Shown here: positions 25,234-32,072 of the stretch, one piece after another
How the letters are laid out: each line of letters starts with the position of its first letter
Numbering within the stretch: position 1 is the first letter of the stretch
Source: Blastococcus sp. HT6-4
GTDB lineage: Bacteria > Actinomycetota > Actinomycetes > Mycobacteriales > Geodermatophilaceae
Direction: 5' to 3'
Length of the DNA: 64,000 nucleotides
Assembly: GCF_039679125.1 (NCBI RefSeq)
Contig: NZ_CP155551.1
Span: 3,038,001 to 3,102,000, forward strand
The notes under the pieces: model-generated
What the model saw: the letters and a program-made list of their open reading frames with translations, nothing else
What the model was told of the DNA's origin: nothing
The model's database searches: none
Translations under genes and position numbers: made by a program

Positions 25234-26467
25234 TCAGCCGGTGACCACGGCGATCTCGTTGGGGGTGGCGTCGAGCCGGCCGGTCGCCAGCACCGCCCCG
25301 CTGGCCAGGTCGAGCGCGTGGACGGCGTTCGCGGCGGGCTCGGTCACGTAGGCGACCCCGTCCAGGACCGTGATCGCCGGGTGCGGGTCCTGCCACTCGG
25401 CCGGCCCCTCCCACGGGTCGATCACCGGGTGGCTGGCCAGCAGCTCACCGCTCTGCTCGTCGACGACGTGCACGGCGCCGTCGCTGCCCAGCAGGACCGC
25501 CTCGTCGCCCGGCCCGCGAGCCAGGTCGCGGAAGGTGTACCCGACGCCCTCGGGCAGGGAGACGACCTCCAGCGTGCCGGCCGCGGTGTCGACCAGCACG
25601 AACTGCGACAGGAGGTAGCCCTCGGAGTCGGGGTCGGCGTTGTAGTCGCCGAGCGCGACGGGCGAGGTCCCGGTGGTGAAGACGTTGCCGGTGCGGCCGT
25701 ACTCGTCGGGGGCCTCGAGCTTGGTGAAGGCCCCGTCGTGGACCAGGACGCCGTCGGTGCACCCGAAGACCGCCACCTCCCCGGCGACGGTGCCCTCCCC
25801 GTGCACGCCCGGGCAGTTCTCGGCGCGAGCCACCTCGGCGCCCTCGGGGTCGAGCACGCGCACGCCGGTGCGGCTCTCGGAGTCCCCGAGGGTGGAGAGC
25901 AGGCTGCCGTCCTCGAGCTCGATGGCCACGCCGTGATGCGCGGCCCCGGACTCCCAGACTCGGTCTCCGGGAGCCCGTCGGCGTCCAGGAGCGCCGCCGT
26001 CTCGAAGGAGGTGATGTCGCCGGTGCCGTCGTCGAAGAGCACGGTGCGGTCACCGTGGACGACGACGTGGCCCGCGGCGTCGGCCGCGACGACGTCGTCG
26101 GTCAGGACCGGCTCGGCGGCGTAGGACTCTCCCCCGTCGGTCCACACACCGGTGTCGAGCACCCGGAAGCCCTCGTCGGTGGTCACGAGCACGTGCCGGC
26201 CGTCACCGGCGGCGTTGACCCGGGTGAAGCCGTCGATGGGGAGGTCGCCCACCACCTCGAGCATCGTGGCGCCCAGGACGAGCAGGCCGCCGTCGTAGGT
26301 GAGGGTCAGCCGCGGCTGGGCGTCGGCGACGGTGCGGGCCGACGCGGCTGCGGGGTCGACCTCCGGGTCGGCCCCGGCCGACGAGCCGGCGGAGCACCCG
26401 CTGAGGAGGAGGACGGCGGCACCCAGACCGGCGGTGCCGACCGAGAGGGGCGTGCGGGAGTGGTCAT
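25234..26467 (-). pseudogene. aztD: Frameshifted second AztD-like zinc-chaperone lipoprotein
   Basis: An exported beta-propeller lipoprotein like the intact AztD at 27417-28643, broken by frame changes. The N-terminal part (lipobox LLLSGC, then VADAQPRLTLTYDGGLLVLG and MLEVVGDLPIDGFTRVN) has no start codon in its own frame; the only ATG (26465-26467) is in another frame, implying an indel near 26455. A second change near 25950 moves from LPETESGSPG to the frame reading AAHHGVAIELEDGSLLSTLG. The rest continues intact to EIAVVTG. Two sequencing errors could give the same picture. A palindromic Zur-box-like site lies directly upstream, 15-35 bases from the ATG. Confidence 0.75.
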
Positions 26468-26483
26468 GCCAAGAAGACTAGTG

Positions 26484-26500
26484 GGAATGATTCTCATTCC
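26484..26500 (-). promoter_or_regulatory. Zur-box-like palindrome
   Basis: GGAATGA-TTC-TCATTCC is a perfect 7+3+7 palindrome, matching the AATGATwwTCATT type core of actinobacterial Zur sites. It lies in the 45 bases between aztC and the second aztD-like copy, and should control the latter in response to zinc. Confidence 0.7.
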
Positions 26501-26511
26501 GATCCGCGGGG

Positions 26512-27420
26512 TCACCGCAGCCCCCGCGCGATGTCCTCGGTGTTGGCGCGCATCATCGCCAGGTAGGAGTCGGCGCCCTCGCCGGCCGGGCTGAGCGACT
26601 CGGTGAACAGCGGCGTCACGGAGACGTCGACGCCGGCCTGCTCGGCCAGGACCCGGGCAAGCCGGTCGGGCTGCGCGGAGTCGACGAAGATCGTCCGCAC
26701 CCCGGCCTCCCGGATGCTCGACGCCAGCTCGTCCAGGTCGCCGGCGCTGGGGGCGGCCAGGGTCGTGCCGCTGGGGATCACCGCGCCCACCACGGTGAAG
26801 CCGAAGCGGTCGGCCAGGTAGCCGAACACGTGGTGGTTGGTCACCAGGTTGCGCCGCTCCTCGGGGACCAGGGCGAACTGCTCGGCCATCCAGCCGTCGA
26901 GCTCCCGGAGCTCGTCCTGGTACCGCGCGACGTCCGCCGCCAGCTCGTCCGCGTCCACGCCGCGGACGTGCTCGGCCAGCGCCTGGCCCAGGGCATCGGT
27001 CACCGCCAGCATCCGCGTCGGATCGGTCCAGAAGTGCGGATCGACCCCGGAGGCGTCCTCGCCGACCCAGTCGAGGACCTCCACCGCCTCCCCCGCCTCG
27101 ACGACGGGGACGCCGTCGGCGCGGGCCGCCTCGACCTGCGTGGCCAGCCCCTCCTCCAGGCCGAGTCCGTTGGCGACCAGCAGGTCCGCGGTGCGCATGC
27201 GGGCCACCTCCTGGGCGGAGACCTGGAACGAGTGCGGGTCGGCGCCGGTCGGCATCAGGACCATCACCTCCGCCTGGTCCCCGACCAGCTCCCCCACGAC
27301 GTCGCCCAGGATGTCGGTGGTGACGACGACCAGCGGCTGGTCCGAGGCGTCGGCGCGGCAGCCGGCCAGCGAACCCGCGGCGACCACGAGGGCGGCGAGC
27401 CACCCCGCGACCCGCCTCAT
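26512..27420 (-). CDS. aztC: Zinc-binding lipoprotein of ABC importer, AztC
   Basis: A 302-residue cluster A-I metal-binding protein (ZnuA/AztC type). The signal peptide ends in LAGC (Cys21). The four expected zinc ligands are visible: His63 (GADPHSF), His129 (VDPHFW), His196 (NHHVFGY) and Asp284 (GADSYL). It lacks the long His-rich loop of ZnuA, in keeping with AztC, which is loaded by the AztD chaperone. The start overlaps the aztD stop as ATGA (27417-27420), so aztD and aztC are translated together. The operon order is aztB-aztD-aztC, with aztA divergent. Confidence 0.92.
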   Translation of the reverse strand: MRRVAGWLAALVVAAGSLAGCRADASDQPLVVVTTDILGDVVGELVGDQAEVMVLMPTGADPHSFQVSAQEVARMRTADLLVANGLGLEEGLATQVEAARADGVPVVEAGEAVEVLDWVGEDASGVDPHFWTDPTRMLAVTDALGQALAEHVRGVDADELAADVARYQDELRELDGWMAEQFALVPEERRNLVTNHHVFGYLADRFGFTVVGAVIPSGTTLAAPSAGDLDELASSIREAGVRTIFVDSAQPDRLARVLAEQAGVDVSVTPLFTESLSPAGEGADSYLAMMRANTEDIARGLR

Positions 27421-28643
27421 CGCCCGGTCTCCGCGAGGAAGGCCGGGGGCACGGCGGTGTCGAAGGTCCGGGCGATGCGGGCACCGTCGGCGTAGTCCAC
27501 CTCGTGCACGACACCGGCCGAGGGCACGTTGACGTAGGCCCGGTCGGCGTCCACCTCGAGGGTCACGGCGGCCGGTTCGTCGGGAGCCGCGACCAGCACG
27601 TCGGTCGTCGCCGTGCCGCCGGTGGCCGGTTCGATCACGACCAGCCGCCCGGTGACGTCCAGGCCGAGGACACGGTCGCGCTCGTCGTCGGCGGCGACGG
27701 CCCGGACCAGCGGCGTCGGCGTCCCGACCAGCTGCCAGCTGCGGGCGCGGGTGTCCAGCAGCCACACCCCGCGCTCCCCGGCGACCGCGGCGAGGACCGG
27801 CCGCCCGGGCCGCTGGGCGAACGCCGTCGCCCGGTCACCGGCCGCCACCGGCTCCGGGTACGGGATGCGCTCGAAGGCGACGGCACCGTCCGCCTCGGTC
27901 GCCAGGACCGCGCCGTCGGCACAGGAGACGACGACGCCGACGAGGGTGGCGGCCCCGCCGCGCACGTCCTCGCAGGGAGCCTCCACGCCGTCCACCGGCT
28001 CTCCCGCGGCGTCCAGGACGGCCACCCGGTCGGGGCCGGTGGCGATCAGCGAGTCGCCCAGCGGCAGCAGGACCCCGTCGTGCGGCGTCACCTCGGTGGT
28101 GGCGAGCCGGTCGATCCGCCCCTGCCCGAGCGCCGCCCGGTCGAGCACGACCCCGGCGCCGGTGTCGGCCGAGAACAGCGTGGTGACGCGCTCCGAGGAG
28201 GCGACCCGGACGGCGCCGTCCCAGTCGAGGGCGCCCACGACACGCGGCTGCGCCCGGTAGTAGTGCGCGTGGTCGCCGTGGTCGACGGTCCAGGTGCCGG
28301 TGTCGACGACGGTCAGCTCGCCGGCGGGGTCGGAGGCCACGAAGAGGAACCGTCCGTCGCCGGCCACCGCCGCCGCGGGGCCCACCGACCCGACGGCGAT
28401 CGTCTCCCCGGTCAGGAGGTCGAGGGCGTGCACCTGCCCGGAGGTGTCCAGATAGCTCAGCCGCAGCTGTGGCTCGGCCAGCTCCTCGGCACCGGCGACG
28501 TCGCCGTGCCCGCCGGTCTGCGCCGCGGCCGGCGACGTCTCCGTCGCGCAGGCGGGAAGGAGGAGAGCGGGGCCGGCGAGCGCGGTCAGTGCTGCTCGGC
28601 GCGCGCGCCGACGCGATGGACGGGCGCGGGTGGTGCGGGGCAC
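27417..28643 (-). CDS. aztD: Zinc metallochaperone beta-propeller lipoprotein, AztD
   Basis: A 408-residue secreted protein beginning with an Arg-rich signal sequence (VPRTTRARPSRRRARRAALT) and lipobox LLPAC. The body is a repeated beta-propeller with blades such as LTVVDTGTW, VAVLDAAGEPVDG and VWLLDTRARSW. The His-containing segment DHGDHAHYYRA is a likely zinc-transfer site, and a short His/Asp patch GGHGDVAG follows the anchor. AztD hands zinc to AztC. The GTG at 28643 is chosen because it gives the signal peptide; it overlaps aztB by 58 bases. A broken paralogue lies downstream of aztC. Confidence 0.9.
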   Translation of the reverse strand: MPRTTRARPSRRRARRAALTALAGPALLLPACATETSPAAAQTGGHGDVAGAEELAEPQLRLSYLDTSGQVHALDLLTGETIAVGSVGPAAAVAGDGRFLFVASDPAGELTVVDTGTWTVDHGDHAHYYRAQPRVVGALDWDGAVRVASSERVTTLFSADTGAGVVLDRAALGQGRIDRLATTEVTPHDGVLLPLGDSLIATGPDRVAVLDAAGEPVDGVEAPCEDVRGGAATLVGVVVSCADGAVLATEADGAVAFERIPYPEPVAAGDRATAFAQRPGRPVLAAVAGERGVWLLDTRARSWQLVGTPTPLVRAVAADDERDRVLGLDVTGRLVVIEPATGGTATTDVLVAAPDEPAAVTLEVDADRAYVNVPSAGVVHEVDYADGARIARTFDTAVPPAFLAETGR

Positions 28644-29503
28644 GAGGTCCTCCAGAGGTGGGTGCGGACGGATGCGGACCGGACGGCCAGCGGGGTGGCG
28701 ATCGCGCGCGCGGCCGCCGAGACGGCGACCAGGGCGACGGCACAGCCGGCGATCGAGGCACCGCCGGCGGTGCCGGCGTGCCACGAGAGGAGGGACCCGG
28801 CCAGGACGGCGGCGACCCCGAAGGCCGCGCCGAGGGCCATGGTCGGCGGAACCCGGTGGGTCCACTGGCGGGCGGCCGCGGCGGGCGCCAGCAGCAGCGC
28901 GACCACGAGCAGCGTGCCCAGGGCCTGGAAGGACGCCACGACGGCGGCGGTCACGAGCAGCACCATGAGCGCGTGCGCCGCCCGCGGCCGGAGGCCGAGC
29001 GTGGCGGCGGTGCGGGCATCGAACGCCAGGGCGACGAAGGCCCGGTGCAGCACGGCGCAGGCCGCGACGATGACCACCAGGGCCGCGGCCAGCAGCACGA
29101 GCTCGGCCTGCCGGATCGCGAGGACGTCGCCGAAGAGGATCGAGGTGACGTCGGTGGCGAACGATCGCGAGCGGGAGACGATGACGACGCCGAGCGACAG
29201 CATGTCCACGAACAGCAGGCCGGTGGCGGTGTCGTGCGACAGCCGGGCCCGCCGGGCGACGACGCCGACGCCGACGCTCATGGCCCCGGCGCTCACCGCG
29301 GCACCCAGGACGATCGGCCATCCCGCGAGGGCCGCGATCGCCACCCCGGGCAGCATCCCGTGCGCCACCGTCTCGCCGAGGAACGCCAGCCCGCGGATCA
29401 CCACCCAGGTGCCGACGACCGCGCAGATGACCGCCGCGAGGCTCCCGCCGAGCACTGCCCGCTGCATGAACGCGACCGACATCGGGTCGGTGAACCAGGC
29501 CAT
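28586..29503 (-). CDS. aztB: Zinc ABC transporter permease, AztB
   Basis: A 305-residue ABC-3 family membrane protein with about eight to nine helices. The N-terminal FMQRAVLGGSLAAVICAVVG and the block RGLAFLGETVAHGMLPGVAI (coupling helix and channel) are diagnostic of Znu/Mnt/Azt permeases. The start is the ATG at 29503; the upstream frame crosses the divergent aztA. A Zur-box-like site lies between aztB and aztA. Its 3' end overlaps the aztD start. Confidence 0.92.
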   Translation of the reverse strand: MAWFTDPMSVAFMQRAVLGGSLAAVICAVVGTWVVIRGLAFLGETVAHGMLPGVAIAALAGWPIVLGAAVSAGAMSVGVGVVARRARLSHDTATGLLFVDMLSLGVVIVSRSRSFATDVTSILFGDVLAIRQAELVLLAAALVVIVAACAVLHRAFVALAFDARTAATLGLRPRAAHALMVLLVTAAVVASFQALGTLLVVALLLAPAAAARQWTHRVPPTMALGAAFGVAAVLAGSLLSWHAGTAGGASIAGCAVALVAVSAAARAIATPLAVRSASVRTHLWRTSCPAPPAPVHRVGARAEQH

Positions 29504-29521
29504 GGACCCGGACCCTACATG

Positions 29522-29538
29522 GGAATGATTATCGGTAC
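29522..29538. promoter_or_regulatory. Zur-box-like site in the aztB/aztA divergent promoter
   Basis: GGAATGA-TTA-TCGGTAC has the same left half and spacing as the perfect palindrome at 26484-26500, with four of seven matches in the right half. It lies 18 bases from the aztB start and 15 from aztA, where Zur binding would repress both when zinc is plentiful. Confidence 0.6.
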
Positions 29539-29553
29539 CGCTACGGTGGAGGG

Positions 29554-30213
29554 GTGGCCGTCCGCACCGTGCACCTCCAGTCGCTGACCGTGCGGCGGGA
29601 GGCGGCGCTCGTCCTGGACGGCGTCGACGCCGTCCTCCCGGCGGGGTCGACCACCGCCCTCGTCGGCGCGAACGGATCGGGGAAGTCGACCCTGCTCGAC
29701 GCGCTGGCCGGAGTGCTGGCACCGGCCGGTGGATCGATCACCGGGCTCGAGCAGGCCACGGTCGCCTACATCCCCCAGCACAGCACCGTTCCCGACGACC
29801 TCCCCGTCACCGTGGGCGAGACCGTGGCCATGGGGCGGTGGCGGGAGCGCGGACTGCTCGGCCGGCTGCGCGCGAGCGACCGGGCGGTCGTGGACGAGTG
29901 CGTGCAGCGGATGGGCCTGGGCGACCTGGTTCGGGTGCCACTGGCCAGGCTCTCCGGCGGTCAGCGTCAGCGCGCCCTCGTCGCCCAGGGGCTGGCCTGC
30001 CGCGCGGACGTGCTGCTCGTCGACGAGCCCACCGCGAACGTGGACGGGACGACCCGCGGGGCCCTGCTCGACGCCCTCGCCGCGGAAGCAGCCCGCGGCG
30101 CCGTCGTCCTGCACGCCACGCACGACGCCGTCGCCGTCGAGCGCGCCGACCAGGTCCTGGCGCTGCGGGCCGGTCGGCTGCACCGTCGACCCGGGACGGC
30201 GACCGTCCGATAG
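29554..30213 (+). CDS. aztA: Zinc ABC transporter ATPase, AztA
   Basis: A 219-residue ATPase with Walker A GANGSGKST, the Q-loop PQHSTVPDDLP, signature LSGGQRQRALVAQGL, Walker B VLLVDEPTANVD and H-loop LHATHD. The position opposite aztB, with a shared Zur-type site, identifies it as the AztABCD energising subunit. It is transcribed divergently from aztB-aztD-aztC. The GTG start is at 29554; GGAGGGG precedes it. Confidence 0.92.
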   Translation: MAVRTVHLQSLTVRREAALVLDGVDAVLPAGSTTALVGANGSGKSTLLDALAGVLAPAGGSITGLEQATVAYIPQHSTVPDDLPVTVGETVAMGRWRERGLLGRLRASDRAVVDECVQRMGLGDLVRVPLARLSGGQRQRALVAQGLACRADVLLVDEPTANVDGTTRGALLDALAAEAARGAVVLHATHDAVAVERADQVLALRAGRLHRRPGTATVR

Positions 30214-30291
30214 CCGCCCGGACAGCTCACCCGGCGCACTCCCCGGTCGCCGCTGCCACCGGCAGTCCCCGCAGGCGACGCGGATTCCGCG

Positions 30292-31152
30292 TCAGCGCAG
30301 CGCGGAACTCGCGCCTGGAACGCCGACCGCCGCATCGCGCGGTGGCGAGGGTGGCTCGGCCGGCGCCTCGTAGGCGCGGAAGACCGTGCGGTCGCCGGGC
30401 CGGCCGTACAGCTGCCCCTCCCGCGCCTTGACCGCAGCGACCAGCACGATGCTGACCACGACGAGCAGCGACCACGACCCCAGCTTGGCCGCGTGGACCA
30501 GCGTCCAGACCGACTCCTGCGACGGGTACTGCCAGGCGCGCAGCAGCGTGGCGAGATTCTCGGCCAGCCAGAGGAAGAAGCCGATGAGGACGAAGGAGAG
30601 CGCGAGCGGCATCGCGTAGCGGCGCCGGCCGACGGTGAAGTGCACCCCCGTGCGCCAGGTGACGGCCAGCAGCAGCAGGGCCAGCGGCAGCCGCACGTCC
30701 CGGATCACGTGCGAGGTGAAGAAGTTCAGGTAGATCAGCGCGGCGACGCCGGCAGTCGACCAGGTTCGGTAGTTGGTGATCCGCAGGTCGAACCGGCGCC
30801 AGGCCTGGCAGACGTAGCTGCCGACCGCGGCGTACATGAATCCGCTGTAGAGCGGTACGCCGCCGATCGTCGCGAGACCGGTGTCCGGATAGGACCAGGA
30901 GCCCTGGGCGACCTTGAACAGCTCCAGCACCAGGCCGACGAGGTGGAAGCCGAAGATGACCGCGACCTCGCGGCCGGTCTCCCAGCGGACCAGCCAGAGC
31001 ACCAGCGTGACGCCGAGCGACCAGATCAGCAGGGCGTCCGCGGGGTCGATCGGCAGCGACACGACCCGGACCAGCGCCAGCCCGACGAAGAAGAGGACGG
31101 CGAACAGGCAGCACTGCGCCTCGATCCAGGCGAACCGCAGCAGCTGCCTCAC
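30292..31152 (-). CDS. DUF817 integral membrane protein
   Basis: A 286-residue protein with about eight membrane helices, matching the DUF817 family: FAWIEAQCCLFAVLFF at the N-terminus, EVAVIFGFHLVGLVLELFKV and GSWSYPDTGLATIGGVPLYS. Function unknown; the family retains conserved acidic and aromatic residues in helices. The GTG at 31152 removes a 53-residue Arg/Pro-rich artefact. A -10-like TAGCCT lies about 10 bases upstream, so the message may be leaderless. Confidence 0.85.
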   Translation of the reverse strand: MRQLLRFAWIEAQCCLFAVLFFVGLALVRVVSLPIDPADALLIWSLGVTLVLWLVRWETGREVAVIFGFHLVGLVLELFKVAQGSWSYPDTGLATIGGVPLYSGFMYAAVGSYVCQAWRRFDLRITNYRTWSTAGVAALIYLNFFTSHVIRDVRLPLALLLLAVTWRTGVHFTVGRRRYAMPLALSFVLIGFFLWLAENLATLLRAWQYPSQESVWTLVHAAKLGSWSLLVVVSIVLVAAVKAREGQLYGRPGDRTVFRAYEAPAEPPSPPRDAAVGVPGASSALR

Positions 31153-31270
31153 CGGGTGGAGGCTAGGTCGTGGCGGCGGCCGGTGGGGTTCTCCGCCCCG
31201 CGCGCGTGTCCGGGCGGCCGCCCGCTCGAGCCGGGCGGACGCGGCCGGCCCCGGTCGTCGACGCCGTCGT

Positions 31271-31849
31271 TCAGCGAGGCGTGGCGGGGCCCGGACGGAA
31301 CGGGGCGCCATGGGCGCAGACCACCAGGGTGGCCAGGTCCAGCACCCGCTCGCGTTGCTGCCTCAGCTCGTCCCGGTCGTGGCTGTAGGGGTCGTCGGCC
31401 GGCCCCTCCTCGGTCCACCAGAGGTGCGTGAGGGCCACGACGTCGTCGGGGGTGCCGACGAGCGTGGTGATGTCCTGCGGGGTGTGCCCGGGCGTGGCGA
31501 GCAGCCGGATGCTCGGGGTGAGCTGCGTGCCCTCGGCGGCCCGACGGGTGAACCTGTCCCCCTCGATGACCGACTGGAAGTCGTGCACCGGCACCACCGG
31601 GAAGAGGGCGACGTTGAGCGTGTGGTCCAGGTGGTGGTGGCTGACCACGACGTCGGTCACGTCCTCGGGACGGACGCCGAGCTCGCGCAGCGGGGCAAGG
31701 ATGAGGTCCCGGTCGGCCACCATGCCCGGATCGACGACGACCACCCGGTCCGCGTCCCGGACGAGGCTGACCGTGCCGGCCACGTGCGGCATGCGCACGT
31801 AGCCCTCGACGAGGACGTCCAGGCGGGCGGTGCGCGACAGCTCGACCAT
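31271..31849 (-). CDS. Small MBL-fold hydrolase
   Basis: A 192-residue metallo-beta-lactamase-fold protein. The full HHHLDH motif (in VVSHHHLDHT), TPGHTPQD and a late AHGAPF are present, so the dinuclear site looks intact, unlike the MBL protein at 320-1192. It resembles the MBLAC1-like branch. The ATG at 31849 is chosen over the longer frame because VELSRTARLDVLVEGYVR begins the fold. It is a single gene upstream of DUF817 on the same strand, 118 bases away; substrate unknown. Confidence 0.85.
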   Translation of the reverse strand: MVELSRTARLDVLVEGYVRMPHVAGTVSLVRDADRVVVVDPGMVADRDLILAPLRELGVRPEDVTDVVVSHHHLDHTLNVALFPVVPVHDFQSVIEGDRFTRRAAEGTQLTPSIRLLATPGHTPQDITTLVGTPDDVVALTHLWWTEEGPADDPYSHDRDELRQQRERVLDLATLVVCAHGAPFRPGPATPR

Positions 31850-31991
31850 GCGGCGGACGGTAACAACCGGAGCGGCCGAGATGCGCGCCGCTGATGTCCG
31901 TTCCGAGCGCGCTGCTCGGAACGCCCGCCGCTCGACCCGTCGGGCTCCTGCGCCGCCACGGACGTCAATGCGAGAGTTCCGCTTCGACGAC

Positions 31992-32030
31992 ACAGGGGTG
32001 CGGGACCAGCACGTGGTCCCGCACCCCTGT
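31992..32030 (-). terminator. Terminator of the nrdR-nrdJ unit
   Basis: Perfect 17-base arms (31992-32008 and 32014-32030) with a five-base loop lie 43 bases beyond the nrdJ stop codon. Confidence 0.8.
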
Positions 32031-32072
32031 CGTCCGTCCGCGGGTCTCCTGTCGCCTACAGGAGATCCGACC

